Assembly (NCBI GenBank): GCA_024508725.1
Contig: JANINS010000004.1
Coordinates: forward strand, 390,163 to 454,162
Direction of reading: 5' to 3'
Length of the DNA stretch: 64,000 bases
From: Chitinophagaceae bacterium
GTDB lineage: Bacteria; Bacteroidota; Bacteroidia; Chitinophagales; Chitinophagaceae
Within the stretch, counting starts at the first letter, position 1; every line of letters starts with the position of its first letter. Below are positions 41,335 through 49,846 of this stretch, piece after piece. The position numbers and the translations under genes were made by a program. The notes under the pieces were generated by a model. It was not told where the DNA came from. It saw nothing but the letters and a program-made list of their open reading frames with translations, and did not search any database.

Positions 41335-41943
41335 ATGACCTTCGTAAAAAAACACATCCTGCTTGTTTTTGTGCTGGCACTTGCCTTTACTGCAGCAAAA
41401 GCACAAAGAGGACCGTATGATACGATCAGGGTCTCTGCTTACATTGACGAGAACGGCGATACGATTCCTCAGGGTTGGTGCGATGCCGTTGAAGTAAAGT
41501 ATAAGATGAGTGAGGCTATGAAGCAAGCCTGGGCTGAGTGGACAAGGCTCCGCAATGCTGTTTACGTCACCTATCCTTATGCAAAAGCTGCCGGTAAGAT
41601 CATGAACGAGATCAATGTAAAGCTGGCAAATGTTACCGATAAAAAACAACGGAAAGCAATCATCAAAGCAAGAGAAAAAGATCTGAAACGTGAGTTTGGT
41701 GATAAACTTAAAAACCTATCTGTTTACCAGGGAAAGGTGTTGATGAAGCTGATCTACCGGGAAACGGGTAATAACTGTTACGAAATCATCAGCGAATACA
41801 AGGGAACTTTTACTGCAGCCATGTGGCAAACCGTAGCCATTCTTTTTGGCAGCAATCTTAGACAGAATTATGAACCGGCAGGTGGCGATAAAGCCATGGA
41901 GGCAATTGTTAAAGATGTGGCTCGTATGTATGGTCACATTTAG
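41335..41943 (+). CDS. DUF4294 family exported protein
   Basis: A 202-residue protein of the Bacteroidota-specific DUF4294 family, of unknown function. Signal peptide MTFVKKHILLVFVLALAFTAAKAQ. Family signs are YIDENGDTIPQGWCDAVEV, WTRLRNAVYVTYPYAKAAGKIMNEIN, KREFGDKLKNLSVYQGKVLMKLIYRETGNNCYEIISEYKG and AAMWQTVAILFGSNLRQNYEP. The mature protein is mainly helical and soluble, so periplasmic. It comes before bshB1 with 59 bp between them on the same strand, but TACCTTCG (41977) suggests that bshB1 has its own promoter. Confidence 0.85.
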   Translation: MTFVKKHILLVFVLALAFTAAKAQRGPYDTIRVSAYIDENGDTIPQGWCDAVEVKYKMSEAMKQAWAEWTRLRNAVYVTYPYAKAAGKIMNEINVKLANVTDKKQRKAIIKAREKDLKREFGDKLKNLSVYQGKVLMKLIYRETGNNCYEIISEYKGTFTAAMWQTVAILFGSNLRQNYEPAGGDKAMEAIVKDVARMYGHI

Positions 41944-41953
41944 CTTTGATGCA

Positions 41954-41984
41954 TTGATGTTGTAACGGCAAATAACTACCTTCG
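41954..41984 (+). promoter_or_regulatory. possible promoter of bshB1
   Basis: TTG at 41954-41956, a 20-bp spacer and TACCTTCG at 41977-41984 (one change from TAnnTTTG), 19 bp before the bshB1 ATG, the same geometry as the ccmE promoter. Confidence 0.45.
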
Positions 41985-42002
41985 CAGCCGTTAAATCAAC
42001 TT

Positions 42003-42734
42003 ATGAAAATAGATATCCTGGCTTTTGGTGTTCATCCTGATGATGTAGAACTGGGTTGTGCAGGAACACTGCTGGCTTCGATCAAGCAGGGGAAAAAAGC
42101 AGGGATCATTGATCTTACCCGAGGTGAACTTGGAACAAGAGGCACACCTGAAACACGTACTGCCGAAAGTGCAGCAGCAGCCAAAGTGCTGGGTCTTTCA
42201 GTAAGAGAGAACCTTGATATGGCCGATGGATTCTTTGAACATAACCAGGAAAATATTTTAAAGATCGTTCGTGTACTTCGAAAATATTGCCCTGAGATCA
42301 TCATTTGTAATGCACCGGAAGATCGTCACCCTGATCACGGCAGAAGTTCAAAGCTGGTAAGTGATGCTGCTTTTCTTGCCGGTTTAAGAAAGATCGAAAC
42401 ATTTGATGAGAATGGCAACCAGCAGCAGGCCTGGAGACCTAAATATGTTTTTCATTATATCCAGGACAGGTATTTAGAACCGGATTTTGTGTTTGATATC
42501 ACAGAATTCCACGATAAAAAGATGGAATCGATCCAGTGTTATGCAACTCAATTCTATAATCCCGAACTGGATGAACCAAATACTTATATCTCTTCTCCCG
42601 AGTTCCTGCAAAGCATCACCGGCAGGGATGCCATTTTGGGAAAACGAATAGGTGTTCGTTTTGCTGAAGGGTTTTTAACTGAAAAGATGATCGGTATAAA
42701 TAGCTTTGATGCCATAATTCAACATTCCACCTAA
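42003..42734 (+). CDS. bshB1: bacillithiol biosynthesis deacetylase BshB1
   Basis: Zinc-dependent deacetylase removing acetate from GlcNAc-malate, the second step of bacillithiol synthesis. The 243 residues begin MKIDILAFGVHPDDVELGCAGTL, where His11 and Asp14 bind zinc; RGELGTRGTPETRTAES and EDRHPDHGRSS supply other active-site residues, including the third zinc ligand. The C-terminal FAEGFLTEKMIGINS is typical of BshB1. bshA and bshC are not in this window. It indicates that the organism uses bacillithiol as its low-molecular-weight thiol. Confidence 0.93.
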   Translation: MKIDILAFGVHPDDVELGCAGTLLASIKQGKKAGIIDLTRGELGTRGTPETRTAESAAAAKVLGLSVRENLDMADGFFEHNQENILKIVRVLRKYCPEIIICNAPEDRHPDHGRSSKLVSDAAFLAGLRKIETFDENGNQQQAWRPKYVFHYIQDRYLEPDFVFDITEFHDKKMESIQCYATQFYNPELDEPNTYISSPEFLQSITGRDAILGKRIGVRFAEGFLTEKMIGINSFDAIIQHST

Positions 42735-42825
42735 TTGTTAAAGCTCCTCAATTATTGATTTTTAAGCCTATTTTCGCTGGCGTTATTCTTGCACATGCAG
42801 GAGGTTGAATCACCTTAATGTTATT

Positions 42826-43896
42826 ATGGCCTTACCAAAGTTCGCCCAGGTCTCTCAGGGCTTTCATTCAGAATTAAAGAAGAGAATTTCCGAATACTTT
42901 ACTTCTACAGGCAAAAAGCCAACAGGCAACTGGAGATTATATAGTAAGGCATTGATCCTTACGTTGAGTTATGTTGCAATGTTCACTCACTTAGTATTTT
43001 TCGATCCGATCCTTTGGGTTGCTATTGCTGAATGTGTGGTTTTAGGAACAGCAACAGCTTTCATTGGCTTTAATATAATGCATGATGGGGCACATGGCAG
43101 CTTTAGTACTTCACCTGCAGTAAATAAACTGGCTGCAATAAGCTTAAATGTATTGGGTGGAAGCAGCTTTATGTGGAATATCAAGCATAACATCATTCAC
43201 CATGCATATACAAATGTTGATGGTGTGGATGATGATATTGATGCTGGCATTTTACTTCGTATGGCCAGAACACAACGTTACCTGAAGTTGCATAAATTTC
43301 AACATGTGTACTTCTGGTTCTTGTATGCTATTCTTTATATCTACTGGATATTTGTTTCTGACTATAGAAAATACTTCAGTGGTAAGATTGGCTCCATGCC
43401 TTTAAAGAAGATGAGCTTTAGTGATCATTTTGCTTTTTGGGGATATAAATTACTGCACATTGGATTGTTCATCGCCTTGCCTATTTACTTCCATGGATTT
43501 ACAGCATGGCTGGTTGGATTTCTCATCTTTAGTACTGTAGCCGGATTTATTTTGAGCATTGTGTTTCAATTGGCACACACCGTTGAACATACTCATTTTC
43601 CAATGCCGGATGAGCACACTGGAAGAATGGCTGATGAATGGGCAATTCACCAGATCAAAACCACAGCTAACTTTGCCACACAAAATAAACTCGTTTCATG
43701 GTGTGTAGGTGGTTTGAATTTCCAGGTAGAACACCATTTATTTCCCAAGATATCTCACGTTCATTATCCACGCATTAACAAGATCGTTAAGCAAACCTGT
43801 AAAGAGTTTGGTGTGGAATATATCGAGTATCCGAGTGTTAGAAAAGCCATCAGATCTCACATCAATTACCTGAAAGAAATGGGAAAAGCAGCATAA
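42826..43896 (+). CDS. membrane fatty acid desaturase
   Basis: An integral membrane di-iron desaturase putting a double bond into fatty acyl chains. ATG at 42826 (MALPKFAQVS) gives 356 residues; a TTG at 42805 is possible but less likely. The histidine boxes are HDGAHGS (about 94-100), HNIIHHAYTN (about 125-134) and QVEHHLFP (about 302-309), plus HTVEHTHFP near 260. Membrane segments pair around residues 40-85 and 200-250. The overall pattern is that of the front-end / acyl-lipid desaturases (QVEHH rather than HVAHH), common in Chitinophagaceae. The position of the double bond cannot be told. Confidence 0.9.
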   Translation: MALPKFAQVSQGFHSELKKRISEYFTSTGKKPTGNWRLYSKALILTLSYVAMFTHLVFFDPILWVAIAECVVLGTATAFIGFNIMHDGAHGSFSTSPAVNKLAAISLNVLGGSSFMWNIKHNIIHHAYTNVDGVDDDIDAGILLRMARTQRYLKLHKFQHVYFWFLYAILYIYWIFVSDYRKYFSGKIGSMPLKKMSFSDHFAFWGYKLLHIGLFIALPIYFHGFTAWLVGFLIFSTVAGFILSIVFQLAHTVEHTHFPMPDEHTGRMADEWAIHQIKTTANFATQNKLVSWCVGGLNFQVEHHLFPKISHVHYPRINKIVKQTCKEFGVEYIEYPSVRKAIRSHINYLKEMGKAA

Positions 43897-44259
43897 TTAA
43901 CTGCTTACCCATTGTTTGGCTTCTTCCAGTTCTGCATGCGTAAATCCTTTTGCTTCACCCGGAGCAATATAGCTGAAGAAATCAGTGAATTTGATAACAC
44001 CTCCCTGCTCCGAAACAATAGCCATCTTATGCCATTTGGTGAAATGTTTCAATCCAATGCCGAGGTCTTTCAGCAAAGCACCCATTGTGAAATTCTTCAT
44101 TTCGGTATCAACTACCAGTAGAAAGTTGATCTTATCCTGTTGTTGTACCAAAGCATCCACTCCAGGAATTACAACGTTATCATAATCCGCTTTTGTTACT
44201 TCTCCTGTCGCTCTGAATGCTGCAACATTGCCTGGAACGTCATTGATTTTTGCAATCAT
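43897..44259 (-). CDS. STAS/SpoIIAA-like protein
   Basis: A 120-residue cytoplasmic protein with the SpoIIAA-like (STAS/SEC14) fold of bacteria: GEVTKADYDNVVIPGVDALVQQQDKINFLLVV, MGALLKDLGIGLKHFTKWHKMAIVSEQGGVIKFTDFFSYIAPGEAKGF and a final helix HAELEEAKQWV. Members are often annotated as anti-sigma antagonist-like, but no partner kinase or sigma factor is nearby and no function has been shown. It ends directly next to the desaturase stop on the opposite strand. Confidence 0.82.
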   Translation of the reverse strand: MIAKINDVPGNVAAFRATGEVTKADYDNVVIPGVDALVQQQDKINFLLVVDTEMKNFTMGALLKDLGIGLKHFTKWHKMAIVSEQGGVIKFTDFFSYIAPGEAKGFTHAELEEAKQWVSS

Positions 44260-44352
44260 AATTTTTTATAGAAGAGCGACAATCAATGTGCCTGACCATC
44301 GAAAATCATTTATTGTTTCTCATTTAATAAACAATTACAATAATGCCTAAAC

Positions 44353-44383
44353 AAAAACCCGCTTCAAAATGAAGCGGGTTGTG
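44353..44383 (-). terminator. terminator of the exported 177-residue protein gene
   Basis: AACCCGCTTCA and TGAAGCGGGTT (44356-44380) pair, with TTTTTGT following on the minus strand. It lies 22 bp after the stop of the gene to its right. Confidence 0.88.
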
Positions 44384-44401
44384 TAAATCTTAATTTATTG
44401 C

Positions 44402-44935
44402 TTAGTCTTTTATGCTGTACAGTATCTTCTGAAAATCTGCTTTGAACTTTGCTTTATTGGCTGCACTGCACCAGCTCATCACTTTGTAATATGCTTTCTT
44501 TGTTTCCACTATTCCTACTAAATAATAAATGTCAGACTCGGCTTCCTTGCTATAAAAACTATAGTCCACTTCTATAAAATTGATTCCATTCTTTACAGAT
44601 GAAACAGGTTTACCCAGCGTTTTATTCTCATCGTCTTTGGTAAAATCTTCAATAAACTCATCATAAAATTCTCTGATGGAAGAATAACTGATCTCTGCCA
44701 TTTTCAACTCTTCTTTCAGGTCAACTATTACAAAACCATACACATCTTTAACCTCACTCTTGTATTGAATATTAGCAGCATCATTCAAGCCTACTGTTTT
44801 CGTCATATATATTGGTAATGTGATGTTGAACACATGACCTACCTTATACACTTTGGTAGTAGGCTGCTGACTATAAACTTTATTAAAACTGGTAGCAACC
44901 AGTAAGATCAGAACAAATAGAAATAATTTTCTCAT
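44402..44935 (-). CDS. exported protein of unknown function
   Basis: A 177-residue protein from the ATG at 44935 (MRKLFLFVLILLVATSFNKVYSQ), which gives a clean signal peptide; the frame extends 12 codons further without reason. The mature part (VFNITLPIYMTKTVGLND, DVYGFVIVDLKEELKMAEISYSSIREFYDEFIEDF, GINFIEVDYSF, SDIYYLVGIVETKKAYYKVMSWC) resembles the small PsbP-like/DUF1795 sort of alpha-beta domain seen also in the TraB fusion at 49.8 kb, but I do not recognise a named family. Probably periplasmic. It is a single-gene unit with its own terminator. Confidence 0.72.
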   Translation of the reverse strand: MRKLFLFVLILLVATSFNKVYSQQPTTKVYKVGHVFNITLPIYMTKTVGLNDAANIQYKSEVKDVYGFVIVDLKEELKMAEISYSSIREFYDEFIEDFTKDDENKTLGKPVSSVKNGINFIEVDYSFYSKEAESDIYYLVGIVETKKAYYKVMSWCSAANKAKFKADFQKILYSIKD

Positions 44936-45052
44936 GATCAATTTTTCTGCAAAATAACTGTCAGAAAGCAACCAGAGAAATCATGCTTCAAAAACAGTAC
45001 GCTTTCCCGAATCTGTTTTGATGGTTTACCTCTTAAGCATCACTTTTGCATC

Positions 45053-46933
45053 ATGCATTATGTGTCGGCAGAAGGATTAACCAAGAGCTTTGGTATAACA
45101 CCTCTATTCAGGAACATCTCTTTTCATATAAACGAGGGTGATAAAATTGCTTTGATCGCAAGAAATGGAGTTGGAAAATCAACCCTCCTCAGAATTCTTA
45201 GAGGTAGAGAAACAGTTGATGACGGCAAACTCTGGATACATAAGGATGTGACTGTTGCCTTGTTTGAACAAGATCCCATTTTTGAAGAAGACAGGTCAGT
45301 GCTGGAAAATATATTCCATATCAATCATCCAGTAATGAAAGCCATTGCAGACTATGAATCTGCCGCAGAATCTGAAGATGGACATGCCTTGGCAGAAGCA
45401 ATGTCGAGAATGGAAGAATTGAATGCATGGCAGTTTGAAGCTAAGGTGAAAGAGATTTTGGGTAAGCTGAACATTCATCACCTCCAGAATAAAATGAATG
45501 AGTTGAGTGGAGGACAAAGAAAGAGAGTTGCTCTTGCCAAAACACTGATCGACATTGGCTTTGAACACAAACACACATTGCTGATGATGGATGAGCCAAC
45601 GAATCATTTGGATGTTGAAATGATCGAGTGGCTGGAACATTATCTCAACCAGGAAAATGTTACACTATTGCTTGTTACCCACGACCGTTATTTCCTGGAT
45701 GCTGTTTCTGAAGAGATATGGGAATTGGAAAGAAGTAACATGTTTGTTTACAAAGGTGATTACGAGAATTACATGGAGAAAAAAGCTGCTCGTTTGGAAA
45801 GTGAACAAGCCAGCATTGATAAAGCCCGTAACGAGTACCGGAAAGAGTTGGAATGGATGCGAAAGCAGCCAAAGGCAAGAACTACCAAGAGCAAAGCACG
45901 ACAAGATAATTTTTATGATGTAGAAGCAAGAGCCAAACAAAAGATCGAAGACCAGCAGATGCAACTTCAAATGAAGATGAACAGGTTGGGCGGTAAGATC
46001 ATTGAAATGAAGAAAGTGTACAAAAGCTATGGTGATAAACAGATCATGAAAGGCTTCGATTATACTTTCAGTAAAGGAGAAAGAGTGGGTATCATTGGAA
46101 AGAACGGGGTAGGTAAATCAACTTTCCTGAATATCCTTCAGGGATTAGAACCTGCCGATTCTGGTAAAGTAAATGTTGGCGATACGGTGATCTTTGGAAA
46201 TTTCTCTCAACAGGGATTGGTGATCAAAGAAGATCTCAGGGTTATCGAATACGTAAAATCGTTTGCTGAAAGCTTTCCGCTTGCAAAAGGAGGAAGTTTA
46301 AGTGCTGCTCAATTCCTGGAGCTGTTTTTATTCCCTCCCGAAAAGCAATTTACTTACCTGACTTCATTAAGTGGTGGTGAGAAAAAACGTTTACAATTAC
46401 TAACGATCCTTTTTAGAAATCCAAATTTCCTCATTCTAGATGAGCCTACTAACGATCTTGATCTACCTACACTTGCTGTGCTGGAGAATTTTTTAAGCGA
46501 ATACCAGGGTTGTGTATTGATCGTTTCGCATGATCGTTATTTCATGGATCGATTGGTAGATCATCTGTTCGTTTTTAAAGGAGATGGAGATATACAGGAT
46601 TTCCCGGGAAACTATAGTCAATATAGAATATGGGAGAAGGAAGAAGAAAAGAAAAACATTGCTTTAGAGAAACAACAGGTACAGGCAGTGAGCCAACAAA
46701 AAACTCCGGTAAGTGAGAAAAAGAAAGTTGGGTTCAAAGAGAAAAGAGAATTCGAGCAATTAGAGAAAGAAATTCCTGCACTGGAAGCAGAACGTGAAGC
46801 GCTCACCAATCAAATGAGTGATCCGGGTTTAGATTACTCAAAGATCGAAAGCATCAGTAAACGGTTAACCGAGATCACTTCAGAGTTAGAGTTGAAAGAA
46901 ATGCGCTGGCTTGAATTGTCTGAGTTAATGTGA
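45053..46933 (+). CDS. ABC-F family ATPase (Uup-like)
   Basis: A 626-residue soluble protein with two ABC ATPase domains and no membrane segment, so an ABC-F ribosome-associated factor and not a transporter. Domain 1: Walker A ARNGVGKST (about 35-43), signature LSGGQRKRV, Walker B LLMMDEPTNHLD. Between the domains is the charged P-site linker (about 240-310; RKELEWMRKQPKARTTKSKARQ, typical of Uup). Domain 2: GKNGVGKST (about 350), LSGGEKKRL, LILDEPTNDLD. The C-terminal 70 residues form a coiled coil, as in Uup. It overlaps the convergent PLP-enzyme gene by nine bases. Confidence 0.93.
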   Translation: MHYVSAEGLTKSFGITPLFRNISFHINEGDKIALIARNGVGKSTLLRILRGRETVDDGKLWIHKDVTVALFEQDPIFEEDRSVLENIFHINHPVMKAIADYESAAESEDGHALAEAMSRMEELNAWQFEAKVKEILGKLNIHHLQNKMNELSGGQRKRVALAKTLIDIGFEHKHTLLMMDEPTNHLDVEMIEWLEHYLNQENVTLLLVTHDRYFLDAVSEEIWELERSNMFVYKGDYENYMEKKAARLESEQASIDKARNEYRKELEWMRKQPKARTTKSKARQDNFYDVEARAKQKIEDQQMQLQMKMNRLGGKIIEMKKVYKSYGDKQIMKGFDYTFSKGERVGIIGKNGVGKSTFLNILQGLEPADSGKVNVGDTVIFGNFSQQGLVIKEDLRVIEYVKSFAESFPLAKGGSLSAAQFLELFLFPPEKQFTYLTSLSGGEKKRLQLLTILFRNPNFLILDEPTNDLDLPTLAVLENFLSEYQGCVLIVSHDRYFMDRLVDHLFVFKGDGDIQDFPGNYSQYRIWEKEEEKKNIALEKQQVQAVSQQKTPVSEKKKVGFKEKREFEQLEKEIPALEAEREALTNQMSDPGLDYSKIESISKRLTEITSELELKEMRWLELSELM

Positions 46934-47902
46934 TTCATTCAAGGCATCAGCTAATCTTTGCAGATCATCTTGAGTATGCAATGCATTTAACACTGCACGA
47001 TTGATCTTTTTGCCTCTGGGATCAGGATAAGCAAAGGAAGAAATAATGATATTTTTTTGTTGCATTTTTTCTTCGCTTATACCGTCTAAAATAAAGATGG
47101 GTAACTCAGGATGTGATTTGAACTTATCATTTGTCAGCTCCCTGAAAAATTGAATGTTATTCCTGAGCTTTTCTCTCTGCTGACCGTATAAATTTTGTGC
47201 CTGCAGAAAAGCATAAGCGAAAGCAGGAGATAAGCTGGTGCTTGCAGTATAGAAAGCAGAAGCTCTTAATCGTTCTGCAGTTTCTTTAGAACAGCTTACA
47301 GCTCCACCAACAAGATTGTATGCCTTTGATAAAGAATAAGTGAGTATTACATCATGATCCTTCGAAATAGATGCACCTTGTCCATTGTTAATTAAACCTG
47401 CTCCATGCGAATCATCGATAATGATCGTTTTGTTTGATGAAGTCAGAAACGAAAGATCATTTATCTCTGCTGTTAGCGGATTAACAGAGTCAATAAAAAG
47501 CACATCATAGTTGGCAGTATCTTTTTTCCATTCATCATATGATTGAGCTGAGTTTTTCTCCAGGCAAATTGCCGGGTGAGATTGTGGTGCACAAGTATAA
47601 TTTTCATTCCTGAACAGATCGGCAACTGCTCTTCCTGCCAAAAAACCGGAAGAAAAACAAACTGTTTCATCCATTCCGGTGATCTCAGAAAATTTGTTTT
47701 CAAACTGAGTAAATAATTCCAGTTGGGTGTTGGAAATCCTGGATGAAGGAAACATCCATCCATACTTATCTATTCCTTCTTTTACAAGATCAATAAATGC
47801 AGGAACATGACCCATTCCCAAATACGAATAACCGGAAAAGAAGAGATGTTCTTTTCCATCAACAATTGCAGTTCGTCCGGGTGTTTGGCTTAAGCTGAAC
47901 AT
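46925..47902 (-). CDS. PLP-dependent aminotransferase-like enzyme (BioF/AOS class)
   Basis: A 325-residue fold-type I PLP enzyme, shorter than BioF (about 385). PLP Lys is Lys193 in TYSLSKAYNLVGG; DDSHGAG (163-169) stacks on and bonds the cofactor; FSGYSYLGMG and the SSRISNTQLELFTQFENKFSEITG region are of the oxoamine-synthase kind. Compared with BioF, it lacks part of the N-terminus and the final strand is short, so it may have a different acyl donor or work as a pyridoxal enzyme of unknown reaction. It starts in a TAATG overlap with the DUF1572 gene, so the two are coupled. Confidence 0.8.
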   Translation of the reverse strand: MFSLSQTPGRTAIVDGKEHLFFSGYSYLGMGHVPAFIDLVKEGIDKYGWMFPSSRISNTQLELFTQFENKFSEITGMDETVCFSSGFLAGRAVADLFRNENYTCAPQSHPAICLEKNSAQSYDEWKKDTANYDVLFIDSVNPLTAEINDLSFLTSSNKTIIIDDSHGAGLINNGQGASISKDHDVILTYSLSKAYNLVGGAVSCSKETAERLRASAFYTASTSLSPAFAYAFLQAQNLYGQQREKLRNNIQFFRELTNDKFKSHPELPIFILDGISEEKMQQKNIIISSFAYPDPRGKKINRAVLNALHTQDDLQRLADALNESH

Positions 47903-48423
47903 TAACGGTGCTGCATTTGTTGGTTAAACTGCTGACTTTCTCCTTTAGGAATACTGAGGCTTTTGAATTCTTTATCCCTTATCATCTTCCCAATTTGTAC
48001 TATTTGTCCAACATGATAAGGATAATGTGCCATTTGCCTGATGATGGCATCATAAACGATCAAAGGTTCTGTTCTGATGTGGATCGTTTTAGTGAGGTCT
48101 TCCGGTTGTAAACTTTTCAAAGTATCAAGAAGAACTTTCCAGCCTTCATTCCAGAAACTAAGCAGGTCTTGCTTACTGATCTGCATCTCTTCAAACTCAG
48201 CATCTCTTTTTCGCCATTCTTTCTCGCCATCTTCTGTAAGAAAGTTGGTCCACCTGCTGAGCATATTACCATACATGTGTTGAATGATGATCGCAATGCT
48301 ATTACTCTCCGGTGACGGTTTGAAGAAGAAGTCTTTTTCTTCGAGTTGCTCAAAGGTTTTATCGCCGAGTGATTTGTAGTATTCAAATCGTTTGATGCAG
48401 TCTTTTAGAAAGCTGTCTAGCAT
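47902..48423 (-). CDS. DUF1572 (DinB-like) protein
   Basis: A 173-residue helical protein. The pattern FLKDCIKRFEYYKSLGDKTFEQL, SNSIAIIIQHMYGNMLSRWTNFLTEDGEKEWR and IVYDAIIRQMAHYPYHVGQIVQIGKMI matches DUF1572, a relative of the DinB four-helix bundle; the histidines in IQHMYGN and HYPYHVGQ lie at the positions where DinB proteins bind metal. DinB-like proteins in Firmicutes include bacillithiol transferases, and this organism makes bacillithiol, but the link is speculative. Coupled to the PLP enzyme gene by TAATG. Confidence 0.85.
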   Translation of the reverse strand: MLDSFLKDCIKRFEYYKSLGDKTFEQLEEKDFFFKPSPESNSIAIIIQHMYGNMLSRWTNFLTEDGEKEWRKRDAEFEEMQISKQDLLSFWNEGWKVLLDTLKSLQPEDLTKTIHIRTEPLIVYDAIIRQMAHYPYHVGQIVQIGKMIRDKEFKSLSIPKGESQQFNQQMQHR

Positions 48424-48442
48424 GTTCAGTAGAATTGGTATT

Positions 48443-48462
48443 GTACAAGTGTGCGACGCAAG
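48443..48462 (-). repeat. dispersed intergenic element, GCGTCGCAC form
   Basis: Minus-strand CTTGCGTCGCACACTTGTAC, preceded by AACTTTA, 20 bp upstream of the DUF1572 gene. Confidence 0.82.
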
Positions 48463-48530
48463 TAAAGTTAAATAGTACCACTGAAGCTAAGTTCATAAAT
48501 ATCATCCCTTCTATAATTGCGTTACATAAT

Positions 48531-48556
48531 AAAAAAATCCCGCCGAAGCGGGATTC
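48531..48556 (-). terminator. terminator of queA
   Basis: TCCCGC-CGAA-GCGGGA (48538-48553), followed on the minus strand by seven T. The hairpin is identical to that after the aconitase gene. Confidence 0.9.
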
Positions 48557-48559
48557 TAA

Positions 48560-49609
48560 TTAGAGTACCAGTAAAGCATCTCCATAACTGAAGAAACGGT
48601 ATTTATCTTTTATTGCTTTCTTATAAGCTTCCATTGCAAGATCATATCCTGCAAATGCACAAACCATTATCAGCAGACTTGTCTTTGGTAAATGAAAGTT
48701 CGTCACCAAACTATCTGCGATGTTGAAGTTGTAAGGAGGGTGGATGAAGTGATTTGTCCAGCCTTCGCTTGGCTTCAACAACTTTTGTGCAGTGAAACTG
48801 CTTTCTAAAGCTCTCATGGTAGTAGTACCGATAGAGCAGATACGGTTACCTCTTTGTTTTGCCTGGTTAACAATACCGCAAGCTGTTTCATCGATCTTAT
48901 AATACTCAGCATCCATCTTGTGTTTGCTCAGGTCTTCTACTTCGATCGGGCGGAAAGTTCCCAAACCGGTGTGCAATGTTACTTCTGCAAAACGCACACC
49001 TTTGATCTCACAACGTTTGATCAACTCACGGCTGAAGTGCAAACCTGCGGTAGGTGCTGCTACAGCTCCTTCATGCTTTGCATAAACGGTTTGATAACGT
49101 TCTTTATCTTCCTCATCAGGTTTACGCTTGATGTATTTAGGAAGTGGTGTTTCACCTAAGAACTCCAGCATTTGCTTGAAGCTTTCATCATCACCTTCCC
49201 ACAAAAAGCGAATTGTACGTCCACGGCTGGTAGTGTTGTCAATTACTTCTGCAACCAGCTCGTCGTTCTCACCAAAATATAATTTGTTACCAACACGAAT
49301 CTTTCTTGCGGGATCAACGATCACATCCCATAAACGGTTGGGCTTGTTCAATTCTCTTAGAAGAAAAACTTCGATCTTGGCACCGGTTTTTTCTTTACGA
49401 CCGTACATACGAGCCGGGAAAACCTTGGTGTTATTTACAACGAAAACATCTTTGTCTTCGTAATAATCGAGAATGTCTCTGAAATGTTTGTTCTCGATCT
49501 CTCCACTGTGGCGATGCACCACCATCATTCGGCTATCTTCTCTTCTTTTCGTAGGATGCTGGGCAATAAGGTTAAGGGGAAGGTCGAACTTGAACTGTGA
49601 TAACTTCAT
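48560..49609 (-). CDS. queA: S-adenosylmethionine:tRNA ribosyltransferase-isomerase
   Basis: Transfers and rearranges the ribosyl part of SAM onto preQ1 in tRNA, giving epoxyqueuosine at the wobble position. The 349 residues show the typical start [102 protein letters not shown] and [29 protein letters not shown]. Full length. The gene has its own terminator. Other queuosine genes are not in this window. Confidence 0.96.
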   Translation of the reverse strand: MKLSQFKFDLPLNLIAQHPTKRREDSRMMVVHRHSGEIENKHFRDILDYYEDKDVFVVNNTKVFPARMYGRKEKTGAKIEVFLLRELNKPNRLWDVIVDPARKIRVGNKLYFGENDELVAEVIDNTTSRGRTIRFLWEGDDESFKQMLEFLGETPLPKYIKRKPDEEDKERYQTVYAKHEGAVAAPTAGLHFSRELIKRCEIKGVRFAEVTLHTGLGTFRPIEVEDLSKHKMDAEYYKIDETACGIVNQAKQRGNRICSIGTTTMRALESSFTAQKLLKPSEGWTNHFIHPPYNFNIADSLVTNFHLPKTSLLIMVCAFAGYDLAMEAYKKAIKDKYRFFSYGDALLVL

Positions 49610-49846
49610 GTGTCTATTGTAGTTTTAATATCCACATGCATTTCGCTGCCGTCTTACGGGACAGCTAGTGACATGTTAAGTTGAAATGAAAGTCCGCAAA
49701 GGTAAGGTTTAGCTGTCATTCTGTAAGGAGATTTTTGGCTTCAACCTTACCTACAAATGCAAACTTTTTGAATATTAACAGAAATTGGTGAATTATTTCA
49801 TTGAATCAGCAGTTTTAATGACCTTCAACGGAGTTAAAACATACGA

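Noticed and set aside
45665-45970. Overlapping minus-strand frames inside the ABC-F gene
   Set aside because: Several frames are open antisense to a strongly conserved gene; codon bias of the sense gene explains them.
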